A DNA stretch of 64,000 bases from contig NZ_JALLIK010000106.1 of NCBI RefSeq assembly GCF_023093595.1, forward strand, positions 62,001 to 126,000. The letters run 5' to 3'. Under the pieces are notes generated by a model. The model saw only the letters and a program-made list of their open reading frames with translations. It was not told the origin of the DNA and did not search any database. The stretch comes from Thauera aromatica_A (GTDB lineage Bacteria > Pseudomonadota > Gammaproteobacteria > Burkholderiales > Rhodocyclaceae). Made by a program: the position numbers and the translations under genes. Shown here one piece after another: positions 1-8,428 of the stretch (the stretch's first letter is position 1; the number at the start of each line of letters is the position of its first letter).

Positions 1-1577
1 TCGAGCGCAAGATGCGCATGTTCCGCACCGTGTGCGGCATCGGCTTCAAGGAGATCGAGGTCGGCTTCCCGTCCGCCTCGCAGACCGACTTCGACTTCGT
101 CCGCACACTCATCGAAGGTGGCCACATTCCGCACGACGTCACCATCGAAGTGCTGACGCCGGCACGCCCGGAGCTGATCCGGCGCACGCTGGAGGCGGTG
201 CGCGGCGCGCGCCGGGCGATCATCCACGTCTACAACGCCACCTCGCCGGCCTTTCGCGAAATGGTATTCGCCATGGAGAAGGCCGAAGTGGTCGCGCTCG
301 CGGTCTCGGCGGTACGCCTGATCAAGGACATCGCCGCCACCATGCCGGAAACCGCGATCGTGCTCCAGTACAGCCCGGAGACCTTTTCCGCCACCGAGCT
401 CGAGTTCGCCGGCGAGGTGTGCGATGCGGTGACCGCCGCATGGGGCGCGACGCCGGCCGACAAGGTCATCCTCAACCTGCCGGCGACGGTCGAGGTCGCC
501 ACCCCCAACGTCTACGCCGACCAGGTCGAGTGGATGCACCGCCACCTCGCCCGCCGCGACAGCGTGGTGCTCTCGCTCCATCCGCACAACGACCGCGGCA
601 CCGGCGTCGCCGCCGCCGAACTCGGCCTGATGGCCGGTGCCGACCGCATCGAAGGCTGCCTGTTCGGCAACGGCGAGCGCACCGGCAACGTCGACATCGT
701 GACCTTGGCGCTCAACCTGTACACCCAGGGCGTGGCGCCCGGGCTCGATTTCTCCGACATCAACGCCGTCGCGCGCACGGTCGAATACTGCAACCAGCTC
801 CCCATCCACCCGCGCCATCCCTATGTCGGGGATCTGGTGTTCACCGCCTTCTCCGGCTCCCACCAGGACGCGATCAAGAAGGGCTTCGCCGCCCGGCAGG
901 CGCTCGGTGGCGGACACCGTGGCGACATGCAGCCATGGAACATCCCCTATCTGCCGATCGACCCCGCCGACCTCGGCCGCAGCTACGACTCGGTGATCCG
1001 CGTCAACAGCCAGTCGGGCAAGGGCGGCATCGCCTACCTGCTCGAGACCGAATACGGCATCGTCATGCCGCGGCGGCTGCAGGTGGAGTTTTCGCGCGAA
1101 GTGCAGCGGGTCACCGACGCCACCGGCGGCGAAATGTCGGCGGCGGCGATCTGGGCGCTGTTCCGGCGCACCTACCTCGACACCGTCGACCCGGTGCGCT
1201 ATGTCGAGCACCACCTCTTCGAGCACGGCGCGGCACAGGGCATCCGCCTCGTCGTCGAGATCGGCGCCACCCGCCACCTCCTGGTCGGCGGAGGCAACGG
1301 CCCGATCGACGCCGCGGTGCACGCGCTGCACGGCGCCGGCCTCCACGTCACCGTACGCAGCTACGAGGAGCGCTCGCTCGCCCCCAGCGACGCCGCCGGC
1401 GAGGCGCGCGCCTGCGCCTTCGTCGAGCTGAGTGCCGAAGGCTGCGGTGAACGCTACGGCGTGGGCGTGGACGGCAACATCGTCACCGCCTCGATCCGCG
1501 CCCTCGTCAGCGCAGCCAACCGCCTCGGCGCCGGCGCGGGCGAGGCGGGCAAGGATCGTCACACCCTCGCCGCCTGA
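1..1577 (+). CDS. leuA: 2-isopropylmalate synthase, long (LeuA2-like) type, 5' end outside the window
   Basis: This enzyme condenses acetyl-CoA with 2-oxoisovalerate, the first committed step of leucine biosynthesis in the cytoplasm. The reading frame is open to the left edge, so the N-terminus (probably some 40 residues) is missing; the visible part begins E-R-K-M-R-M-F. Counting from the Met at base 12, the TIM-barrel metal site HPHNDRGTG lies at about residues 190-198 and the GNGERTGNVD loop at 219-228. The last 120 or so residues form the regulatory domain that binds leucine in this family. The sequence resembles the longer yeast/actinobacterial class rather than the shorter LeuA common in betaproteobacteria; that class assignment rests on motif style only. 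Leucine feedback inhibition is known for the family, not shown here. Confidence 0.93.
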   Translation, partial: ERKMRMFRTVCGIGFKEIEVGFPSASQTDFDFVRTLIEGGHIPHDVTIEVLTPARPELIRRTLEAVRGARRAIIHVYNATSPAFREMVFAMEKAEVVALAVSAVRLIKDIAATMPETAIVLQYSPETFSATELEFAGEVCDAVTAAWGATPADKVILNLPATVEVATPNVYADQVEWMHRHLARRDSVVLSLHPHNDRGTGVAAAELGLMAGADRIEGCLFGNGERTGNVDIVTLALNLYTQGVAPGLDFSDINAVARTVEYCNQLPIHPRHPYVGDLVFTAFSGSHQDAIKKGFAARQALGGGHRGDMQPWNIPYLPIDPADLGRSYDSVIRVNSQSGKGGIAYLLETEYGIVMPRRLQVEFSREVQRVTDATGGEMSAAAIWALFRRTYLDTVDPVRYVEHHLFEHGAAQGIRLVVEIGATRHLLVGGGNGPIDAAVHALHGAGLHVTVRSYEERSLAPSDAAGEARACAFVELSAEGCGERYGVGVDGNIVTASIRALVSAANRLGAGAGEAGKDRHTLAA

Positions 1578-1586
1578 CCGTCCAGC

Positions 1587-1611
1587 GCCCGCCGGCTGCA
1601 TTCCGGCGGGC
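1587..1611 (+). terminator. hairpin after leuA
   Basis: A perfect 9-bp stem (GCCCGCCGG, 7-nt loop, CCGGCGGGC) starts ten bases after the leuA stop. No T-tract follows, so it is only a candidate terminator or 3'-end stabiliser. Confidence 0.45.
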
Positions 1612-1750
1612 AGCACGACCGCCGGGCGCCCCACCCAGGCGGGACTCCCCCCGCCCGCCCCATTTCCTGTTCTGGTCCTGTCCAGATCGCCTGGCGGCGC
1701 CGCAATAATGCTTATATCATCGACCGATTCTATGTCATCGATATAAGACG

Positions 1751-2635
1751 ATGCTTCTTTCGCGCCCTCTTTCACGTCCGCTCCCACTCCTTTTCCGTTT
1801 CGCCCTGGGCCTCTTTCTGGGCGCTTCCGGCGCCGTCTGTGCCAACACTGGGAGCGGCTTTCCGGCACCGCCGGCGATGCACGCCGAGCGCTACCACGAC
1901 GGCATCGATCCGGCCGACTACTGGGTCAGCGAAAAACTCGACGGCGTGCGCGCGCACTGGGACGGCAGCCGCCTGCGCCTGCGCAGCGGACAGCCGATCA
2001 CCGCCCCCGCCTGGTTCACCGCCGCACTGCCGGCGGTGACGCTGGACGGGGAGCTGTGGATGGGACGGCGCAGCTTCGACCGCCTCTCCGGCCTGATCCG
2101 GCGCAACGCGCCCGACGATCCGGCGTGGCGCGAAGTGCGCTACATGGTGTTCGAGCTTCCCGGCGCGGAGGACGAGTTCAGCACCCGCGTGCACCAGCTG
2201 CGCGCACTCGCCGAGCGCGCTGCCGTGCCCTGGCTGGAGGCCGTGCCCCAGACCCGGGTCGCCGACCTGCGCGCACTGCGCCGCCGCTTCGAGGAAGTCG
2301 TGCGCGGCGGCGGCGAAGGCCTGATCCTGCACCGCGCCAGCGCGCGCTGGACACCGGGACGCAGCAGCGCACTGCTCAAGCTCACCCCCTGGCACGACGC
2401 CGAAGCGCGCGTCCTCGCTCACCTGCCGGGCAAGGGCCGGCTGCAGGGGCTGACCGGCTCCCTGCTGGTGGAAACGCCCGACGGCCGTCGCTTCCGCCTC
2501 GGCAGCGGACTCAGCGACGCCCTGCGGCGCGCCCCGCCGCCCCCCGGCACCCTGGTCACCTACCGCTACCGCGAACTCACTCCCGCCGGCCTGCCGCGCT
2601 TCCCGCGCTACCTGCGCGTGCGCGACCTGCCCTGA
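1751..2635 (+). CDS. ligE: ATP-dependent DNA ligase with signal peptide (Lig E type)
   Basis: This is a minimal ATP-dependent DNA ligase of 294 residues. The nucleotidyltransferase motifs are in order: adenylation motif KLDGVR (Lys62), DGEL at 99-102, EGLILH at 189-194 and the motif V lysine at about 210 (LLKLTP). A compact OB-fold-sized tail follows, with no additional DNA-binding domains. The first 31 residues are a hydrophobic leader ending in GAVCANT, consistent with export; Lig E enzymes are known to carry such leaders and are thought to act in the periplasm. The ATG lies just after an AT-rich stretch (TATATC / GATATA). A role in repairing imported DNA is an inference from the family; dprA occurs elsewhere in this window. 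Confidence 0.85.
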   Translation: MLLSRPLSRPLPLLFRFALGLFLGASGAVCANTGSGFPAPPAMHAERYHDGIDPADYWVSEKLDGVRAHWDGSRLRLRSGQPITAPAWFTAALPAVTLDGELWMGRRSFDRLSGLIRRNAPDDPAWREVRYMVFELPGAEDEFSTRVHQLRALAERAAVPWLEAVPQTRVADLRALRRRFEEVVRGGGEGLILHRASARWTPGRSSALLKLTPWHDAEARVLAHLPGKGRLQGLTGSLLVETPDGRRFRLGSGLSDALRRAPPPPGTLVTYRYRELTPAGLPRFPRYLRVRDLP

Positions 2636-2793
2636 ACGTCGCCTCCGGCCCGGGCTGCACCCGGCCCGACACGTCTTCCCGACGCCTCTTCCCGGCCGCG
2701 CGGACACGGCACACATGGCAACCGCCGCATCGGCTTCCTACACTGCGAAGAAGCCCCTTCTTCATCGCCGGCCCGGACGGCACGGGAGGACGC

Positions 2794-4512
2794 ATGCGGG
2801 AAACCCATCAGGTGTTCAACCAGGTTCCGCCCCTGGTCGACTACAACCTGTTCGCCTGCGATCCGGCACTGCACGACGCCCTCGCCCGCGAGGGCGGCGG
2901 TGCCCGGGCCACCGCCCTCGATGCCCTCGGCGCACAGCTGGGCGGCGCCGGAATCCTCGCCCTCGGCGACCAGGCCAACCGCCACCCGCCCGTGCTCGCC
3001 ACCCACGACGCCTGCGGCCGGCGGGTGGACCGGGTCGATTTCGACCCCGCCTGGCACCACCTCAGCGCCCTCCTCTACGCTTCCGGTGTGCACAGCGCGG
3101 CCTGGCTCGACCCGCAGCCCGGCGCCCACGTTGCGCGCGCCGCCGCGTTCTATCTCCACGGCCAGGTCGAGGCCGGCAGCCTGTGCCCGGTGACGATGAC
3201 CTTCGCCGCGCTGCCGCTGCTGCGCGCCGAACCGGCGCTGTGGCGCACCCTCGCGGGGCGCTTCGCCGCACGCGACTACGACGCCCGCGACCTGCCGCTG
3301 GCAGCCAGGCGCACCCTCACCGTGGGCATGGGGCTGACCGAAAAGCAGGGCGGCTCCGACCTGCGCGCGACCACCACCACCGCGCGCGCACTGGGCGCCG
3401 GCGGGCGCGGGGCGGAGTACGCCCTGGTCGGCCACAAGTGGTTCTATTCCGCCCCCGCGGCCGACGCTCACCTCGTCCTCGCGCGCAGCGCCGACGACGC
3501 CCTGTCGTGCTTCTTCGTGCCGCGCTGGCGGCCCGACGGCACGCGCAACGCGATCCGCATCGAGCGCCTGAAGGACAAGCTCGGCAACCGCGCCAACGCC
3601 TCCGGCGAGGTCGAGTTCGACGACGCCTTCGGCGTGCTGGTGGACGAACCCGGGCGCGGCCTTCCCGCCCTGCTCACGATGGCGGCCCGCACCCGGCTCG
3701 ACTGCGTGCTCGGCAGCGCCGCGCTGATGCGCCGCGCGCTCACCGAAGCGCTGCACCACGCCCGCCACCGCCGCGCCTTCGGCCGCCCGCTGCTCGAGCA
3801 CGCGCTGATGCGCAACGTCCTCGCCGATCTCGCCCTCGAGAGCGAAGCCACGCTCGCCCTCGCCCTCCACCTCGCCGCCGCGGTCGATGCCGGCGGCGAA
3901 GGCGAGCCGGGCGAGGGCGAAGCGGCCGCCAGCCCCGCCGGGGAAAGCACCGGCGGCGACGCCGCGGCCCTCGCCCGCGCCCGGCGCCGCATCCTGACTC
4001 CGGCGGCGAAGTTCTGGGTGTGCAAGCGCGCGATCGCGTTCACCGCCGAATGCATGGAAATCTGCGGCGGCAACGGCTACATCGAGGACGGCCCGATGCC
4101 CCGCCTGCTGCGCGAAGCGCCGGTCAACTCGATCTGGGAGGGCGCGGGCAACGTGATGTGCCTCGACGTGCTGCGCGCCCTCGACCGCGAGCCCGAGGCC
4201 GCCACCCGCTTGTTCGACGACCTCGCTGACAGCTGTGCCGGCGAACCCCGCCTCGTCCGCGCCCTGCACGCCCTCCTCCCCGCCTTGAGCACGTCGGCCG
4301 CCCAGCAATGGCAGGCCCGCGCCCTCGCCGCCGGCCTCGTGCTCCTGACCCAGGCCGTGCTGCTGCGCCGCCACGCCCCGGCCGCAGTGGCCGACAGCTT
4401 CATCACCAGCCGCTTCGCCGACACCGCCGCTGGCACGGGCGACCCGCTCTTCGGTCTGCTCGCCGACCCGGCGGCGGCGCCGATTTTGCTGGCACGGGCC
4501 TGGCAGGCATAG
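2794..4512 (+). CDS. aidB: AidB-like acyl-CoA dehydrogenase family protein
   Basis: This 572-residue flavoprotein belongs to the acyl-CoA dehydrogenase superfamily. The N-terminus (THQVFNQVPPLVDYNLF) is characteristic of AidB, the E. coli alkylation-response protein. The FAD/substrate loop MGLTEKQGGSDLR lies near residue 180, and the C-terminal half contains CGGNGYIEDGPMPRLLREA and NSIWEGAGN, typical of the AidB branch. It is slightly longer than E. coli AidB, with an Ala/Gly/Glu-rich insert near residues 365-390. The start is set by a strong GGAGGA ribosome site at 2785-2790; the frame is open far upstream but without a better start. In E. coli AidB binds DNA and is induced by alkylation. 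Whether this copy protects DNA or is a catabolic dehydrogenase cannot be told from sequence. Confidence 0.82.
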   Translation: MRETHQVFNQVPPLVDYNLFACDPALHDALAREGGGARATALDALGAQLGGAGILALGDQANRHPPVLATHDACGRRVDRVDFDPAWHHLSALLYASGVHSAAWLDPQPGAHVARAAAFYLHGQVEAGSLCPVTMTFAALPLLRAEPALWRTLAGRFAARDYDARDLPLAARRTLTVGMGLTEKQGGSDLRATTTTARALGAGGRGAEYALVGHKWFYSAPAADAHLVLARSADDALSCFFVPRWRPDGTRNAIRIERLKDKLGNRANASGEVEFDDAFGVLVDEPGRGLPALLTMAARTRLDCVLGSAALMRRALTEALHHARHRRAFGRPLLEHALMRNVLADLALESEATLALALHLAAAVDAGGEGEPGEGEAAASPAGESTGGDAAALARARRRILTPAAKFWVCKRAIAFTAECMEICGGNGYIEDGPMPRLLREAPVNSIWEGAGNVMCLDVLRALDREPEAATRLFDDLADSCAGEPRLVRALHALLPALSTSAAQQWQARALAAGLVLLTQAVLLRRHAPAAVADSFITSRFADTAAGTGDPLFGLLADPAAAPILLARAWQA

Positions 4513-4572
4513 GCACGGTGCGCCGGCGGCGGCCGATACAATGGCCGCCTCATCCATGGATCCGGGGCCCCG

Positions 4573-5703
4573 ATGAAACTCAACGTTGAAGACTACCGGC
4601 GCGCCGCGCGCGCGGTCCTGCCACGCTTCGTGTTCGATTACGTCGACGGCGCCGCCGAGCGCGGCGACTGCCTGCAGCGCAACCGCGGCGGGCTCGACCG
4701 CCTGGCGATGCTGCCGCGGGTGCTGCGCGACACCCGCGGACTCGACACCCGGATCGAAGTGTTCGGCGAAACCTGGCAGCGGCCGTTCGCGATCGCACCG
4801 ATGGGCTTCAACGGCCTCACCCGGCCGCAGGGCGACGTCCTGCTGGCGCGCGCCGCCGCCGCCGCGGGCGTCCCGTTCGTGCTGTCGACGGCGTCGAATG
4901 CGCGCCTCGAGGCCGTCGTCCAGCCGTCGTCCGCGCTCAACTGGTTCCAGCTCTACGTCATGGGCGAACGCGCCATCGCCGAGCAGATGGTGCGCCGGGC
5001 GCGGCGCGCCGGCTACCGCGCGCTGGTGCTCACCGTCGATGTGCCGGTCAGCGGCTATCGCGAACGCGACGTGCGCAACGGCTTCAAGATGCCGTTCCGC
5101 CCCTCACCCGCGACCCTCGCCAACCTGGCGACGCGGCCGCGCTGGCTGCTGCGCTTCATCGCCCACGGCATGCCCGGCTTCGTCAACCTCGCCGAAGAGG
5201 AAGGCAGCGACACTCTGCAGCTGCAGGCCGCCCTCCTCAGCCGCGAGATGGACCGCAGCCTGAGCTGGGACAGCCTGGACTGGCTGCGCCGGCTGTGGGA
5301 CGGACCGCTGCTGCTCAAAGGCGTGCTCCACCCCGAGGATGCGCGCCAGGCGCGCGCTCGCGGCGTCGACGGGCTGATCGTCTCCAACCACGGCGGCCGC
5401 CAGCTCGACGGCGCGATGTCCACCATCGGCGCGCTGGAAGCGGTGCTCGATGCGGTCGAGGACCGCCTGCCGGTGTTCGTCGACAGCGGTTTTCGCAGCG
5501 GGCTCGACGTCGCCAAGGCGCTCGCCCTCGGCGCCCGCGGCGTGTTTCTCGGCCGCCCGCTGCTCTACGGGCTGGCGGTCGATGGCGAAGCCGGTGCCAC
5601 CGCGGTGCTCGAGCTGATCGCCACCGAGCTCGAACGCACGATGATCCTCACCGGCGCGCGACGCATCGCCGAGCTCGAGCGCGGCCTGGTGCGCGCAGCC
5701 TGA
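4573..5703 (+). CDS. FMN-dependent alpha-hydroxy acid dehydrogenase, (S)-mandelate dehydrogenase-like
   Basis: This 376-residue FMN enzyme of the lactate/mandelate/glycolate oxidase family oxidises an L-2-hydroxy acid to a 2-oxo acid. The TIM barrel carries the family signature SNHGGRQLDG (catalytic His and FMN-phosphate-binding Arg), IAPMGFNG near the N-terminus and NWFQLY for flavin binding. The segments GYRERD, SREMDRSLSWDSLDWLRRLW and VDSGFRSGLDVAKALALGA look closer to (S)-mandelate dehydrogenase than to classical LldD; this is pattern recognition, not an alignment. A TACAAT sequence at 4537-4542 may be the -10 element, about 30 bases before the ATG. No lactate permease or mandelate-pathway neighbours are visible, so substrate is open. 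Confidence 0.85.
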   Translation: MKLNVEDYRRAARAVLPRFVFDYVDGAAERGDCLQRNRGGLDRLAMLPRVLRDTRGLDTRIEVFGETWQRPFAIAPMGFNGLTRPQGDVLLARAAAAAGVPFVLSTASNARLEAVVQPSSALNWFQLYVMGERAIAEQMVRRARRAGYRALVLTVDVPVSGYRERDVRNGFKMPFRPSPATLANLATRPRWLLRFIAHGMPGFVNLAEEEGSDTLQLQAALLSREMDRSLSWDSLDWLRRLWDGPLLLKGVLHPEDARQARARGVDGLIVSNHGGRQLDGAMSTIGALEAVLDAVEDRLPVFVDSGFRSGLDVAKALALGARGVFLGRPLLYGLAVDGEAGATAVLELIATELERTMILTGARRIAELERGLVRAA

Positions 5704-5828
5704 CCCGGCGCCCGGCTCCGCAGCGCACGCGGGAAGCGCCGGCCGGCGCCGCGCGCGTACCGGAAAGGGTGGTGAGGGGACGGAAACGTGCACCGCTTTT
5801 GATCCGGGTCATGGCGGGCGGGATATCT

Positions 5829-5872
5829 GGTTGCGCGCGCAACTTTTCATCCTTATAGTTGCACGCGCAACC
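5829..5872 (+). promoter_or_regulatory. promoter with two flanking palindromic operators (probable MarR sites)
   Basis: Two inverted repeats lie 28 bp apart centre to centre: GTTGCGCGCGCAAC (5830-5843, a perfect 14-bp palindrome) and GTTGCACGCGCAAC (5858-5871, one mismatched pair). A promoter fits between them: TTGCGC at 5831-5836 as -35 and TATAGT at 5854-5859 as -10, with a 17-bp spacer. The first palindrome covers the -35 and the second starts on the -10, so a dimeric repressor bound at both would block RNA polymerase. The MarR gene at 7926 is the natural candidate regulator; that pairing is inference. Confidence 0.7.
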
Positions 5873-5913
5873 AAAACAAGATTGCCCGCCCCCGCCCCCA
5901 AGGAGAGCCCACG

Positions 5914-7605
5914 ATGCATACCCCGACCACCGAACCGCGCCCGTCGATCTACTACGACTACCGGGTGCACGCGCCCTGGCTGCCGTCCGCCCATCCGCCC
6001 CGGCAGCGCAGCAAGGTACTGATCGTCGGCGCCGGCCCGGCGGGCATGGTCACCGCCCTCGAACTCGCCCGCCACGGCGTGCCCAGCGTGGTCGCGAGCG
6101 CCGAGCTGCAGGTCTCGCAAGGCAGCCGCGCGATCGTGTTCACCCGCCGCTCGATGGAAATCCTGCAGCAGCTCGGGGTCACCGCGCGGATGACCGAAAA
6201 CGGCCTGCCGTGGCGCTTCGGCAACTCCTATTACCGCGGCCAGCGCGTGTTCCGCATGGAAGCGCCGCACGACCCCGACGACCGCTTCTTCCCGATGCTC
6301 AACCTCCAGCAGCAGTACCTGGAGGAATACCTGCTCGAGGCCTGCGCGGCCAGCCCGCTGATCGAGGTGCGCTGGGGCAACAAGGTCACCCGCGTGGACC
6401 AGATGGAAGGCTACGCCCGGGTCGGGATCGACACCCCGGCCGGGCCCTACACGCTCGACGCCGACTGGGTGGTCGCCGCCGACGGCGGCCGCTCGGGCAT
6501 CCGCACCGCGCTCGGCCTGCAGATGGAAGGGGCCTCCTACGAGGGCCTGTTCGTCATCGCCGACATCCGCATCGACCTGCCGCTGCCGACCGAGCGCCTG
6601 GCCTTCTTCGACCCCGACTGGAACCCGGGCAACACCATCCTGATGCATCGCGAGCCGCACGGCATCTGGCGCGTCGACTACCAGCTGCCGCCCGGCGAGA
6701 CCCCCGAGGAGGCACTGCGCCCCGAATCGCTGAAAGCGCGCATCGACGCCCAGCTGGCGATGATCGGCCACCCCGGCGCCGAATGGGAACTGGACTGGAG
6801 CTCGGTGTACTCCGCACGCGCCCTGACCCTGCCTGACTACGTCCATGGCAGCGTGATCTTCACCGGCGATGCCGCCCACCTGCTGCCGATCTTCGGCGTG
6901 CGCGGCGCCAACACCGCCTTCCAGGATGCCCAATCGCTGGGCTGGCAGCTCGCCTTCGTCATTCGGGGCCTGGCCGGCACGAAGCTGCTCGCCAACTACA
7001 GCGCCGAGCGCGTCGGCGCCGCCCGCGAAATCATCGACGAGGCCGGCAAGAGCACGCGCTTCATGACCCCGCCGTCGCGCGGCTTCCGCCTGCTGCGCGA
7101 CGCGGTGCTGTCGCTGTCGCTGAGCGAAGCCTTCGTCCGCCCGCTGTACCACTGGCGCACTTCGCGCCCGCACGAGTACACCCGTTCGATGCTCAACAGC
7201 GCCGGCGACGACAACGCGCTGTTTACCGCCGGCCCCGCCCACGGCGCGCCGCCGCAGAACATCCGCCTGGCGGCCGACGACTTCCTCCTCGACCACCTCG
7301 GCGGCGGCTTCGACCTGCTCTATTTCACCGCGGCAGCGGCCATTCCCGCACCGCTGCAGGACGTGGTCGCGGCCGCGCGCGCGCGCGGCGTGGCGCTGAA
7401 AGTGATCGCGGTCGGCGCGCCCGCGCCCGTCGCCGGCGCCGACCTGACCCTCGCCGACGCCGACGGCCACTTCCGCCGCCGCTACGGCATCCAGGCCGGC
7501 GGCGGCGCTTACCTGCTGCGCCCCGACCAGCACGTCTGCGCACGCTGGCTGACGCTCGACGCCACCCGCCTGCACGCCGCCCTCGACACCGCCCTGCCGC
7601 AATAA
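5914..7605 (+). CDS. FAD-dependent aromatic-type monooxygenase (PHBH family)
   Basis: This is a 563-residue class A flavoprotein monooxygenase, the type that hydroxylates phenolic or related rings using NAD(P)H and O2. An N-terminal Rossmann motif VLIVGAGPAGM (GAGPAG at 39-44) binds ADP. The DG motif appears as VVAADGGRSGIR near residue 190, and the FAD ribityl motif GDAAHLLPIFGVRGANTAFQDA is near 318. The C-terminal 100 or so residues resemble the thioredoxin-like tail of large hydroxylases (phenol or 3-hydroxyphenylpropionate type). The ribosome site AAGGAGA precedes the ATG. It is the first gene of a probable two- or three-gene unit with the DUF2783 and MarR genes. Substrate unknown; no ring-cleavage gene is adjacent. 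Confidence 0.85.
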   Translation: MHTPTTEPRPSIYYDYRVHAPWLPSAHPPRQRSKVLIVGAGPAGMVTALELARHGVPSVVASAELQVSQGSRAIVFTRRSMEILQQLGVTARMTENGLPWRFGNSYYRGQRVFRMEAPHDPDDRFFPMLNLQQQYLEEYLLEACAASPLIEVRWGNKVTRVDQMEGYARVGIDTPAGPYTLDADWVVAADGGRSGIRTALGLQMEGASYEGLFVIADIRIDLPLPTERLAFFDPDWNPGNTILMHREPHGIWRVDYQLPPGETPEEALRPESLKARIDAQLAMIGHPGAEWELDWSSVYSARALTLPDYVHGSVIFTGDAAHLLPIFGVRGANTAFQDAQSLGWQLAFVIRGLAGTKLLANYSAERVGAAREIIDEAGKSTRFMTPPSRGFRLLRDAVLSLSLSEAFVRPLYHWRTSRPHEYTRSMLNSAGDDNALFTAGPAHGAPPQNIRLAADDFLLDHLGGGFDLLYFTAAAAIPAPLQDVVAAARARGVALKVIAVGAPAPVAGADLTLADADGHFRRRYGIQAGGGAYLLRPDQHVCARWLTLDATRLHAALDTALPQ

Positions 7606-7617
7606 GGAGAACCGACC

Positions 7618-7809
7618 ATGACACCCACCAAGACGCTGGACATCGCCGGACTGGAAACGGTGTACGACGCCCTCGCCACCGCCATCGACCAGGCCGGGCA
7701 GGACAAGGCCGAGCTCTTCCTGGTCAAGCTCGCCCTCCTCAACGCCAACGCGCTGGGCGACGCCGGCCTCTTCCAGCAGCACCTGCAGGCCGCGTTGAAC
7801 GACCTCTGA
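7618..7809 (+). CDS. DUF2783 small protein
   Basis: This is a 63-residue acidic, mostly helical protein (TLDIAGLETVYDALATAIDQ ...) that I recognise as the DUF2783 family. Its start lies 12 bases after the monooxygenase stop, with AAGGAGA overlapping that stop, so the two are almost certainly cotranscribed and perhaps translationally coupled. DUF2783 genes are typically found next to FAD monooxygenases of this type. The function is unknown; an accessory or stabilising subunit of the monooxygenase is a reasonable guess. It contains no cysteines, membrane segment or signal peptide. Confidence 0.78.
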   Translation: MTPTKTLDIAGLETVYDALATAIDQAGQDKAELFLVKLALLNANALGDAGLFQQHLQAALNDL

Positions 7810-7891
7810 CGCCTCGTCCGCCCGGACCGGGAGCGCTCCGGGACCCCGGGCGCCCCCGGGTCGCCCGGGCCGGCCGCACGCCGAACACCGA

Positions 7892-7897
7892 TAAAAT
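7892..7897 (+). promoter_or_regulatory. candidate -10 element for the marR gene
   Basis: TAAAAT lies 28 bases upstream of the marR ATG in otherwise very GC-rich sequence. No convincing -35 is seen, and read-through from the upstream operon is also possible. Confidence 0.4.
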
Positions 7898-7925
7898 CCC
7901 CGCTTTCCTCCACGCCCTTGCCCCC

Positions 7926-8411
7926 ATGCCCCACTCCGACCGCCCGCGGCACGCCCCGGTGCCGCCGCTCGAGCGCACCTTCACCTACCGCTTCAACCTC
8001 CTGCGCAAGGACATCGAGCGCGCCAGCGCGCCCGGCTACGCGGAGGCGGTCGGCGTGTCGTTGAGCGACGGGCGCAGCCTCGCCGCGATCGGCAGCTTCG
8101 CCCCGCTGTCGATCAAGGAGCTGGCGAGCCGCTCCCATCTCAACAAGAGCCAGGCCAGCCGCGCCGCCCAGGCCCTGGTCGACCAGGGCCTGGTGCGCAA
8201 GGACGACAGCACCGAGGACGGGCGGGGCGTGGTGCTCACCCTCACCGCCGCCGGGCAGCAGGTCTGGGCGCGGACGATGGAGTACGTCCACCGCCGCAAC
8301 GAGCAGATCCTCGCCTGCCTCGACGACGAGGAGCGGGCGACGCTGAGCGCCCTCCTCGATCGCCTCATCGAACACAACCAGCACGGCGGCGACGCCAACC
8401 CCGGGCGCTGA
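7926..8411 (+). CDS. MarR family transcriptional regulator
   Basis: This is a 161-residue winged-helix regulator. The recognition-helix region ELASRSHLNKSQASRAAQALVDQGLVRK lies at about residues 62-90, followed by the basic/acidic wing DDSTEDGRGVVLTLT; both are diagnostic of MarR proteins, which bind palindromes as dimers and release on binding small, often phenolic ligands. It lies immediately downstream of the monooxygenase/DUF2783 pair, whose promoter has two palindromes, so local repression relieved by the pathway substrate is likely. Ligand and operator are not proven. The gene ends 17 bases from a convergent gene. Confidence 0.85.
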   Translation: MPHSDRPRHAPVPPLERTFTYRFNLLRKDIERASAPGYAEAVGVSLSDGRSLAAIGSFAPLSIKELASRSHLNKSQASRAAQALVDQGLVRKDDSTEDGRGVVLTLTAAGQQVWARTMEYVHRRNEQILACLDDEERATLSALLDRLIEHNQHGGDANPGR

Positions 8412-8428
8412 GGCCGGCGCCGGCGCAC

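Noticed and set aside
1716..1750. An operator at the imperfect inverted repeat TATATC...GATATA before the ligase gene
   Set aside because: Arms match over only six bases and the central bases do not pair; too weak to call.
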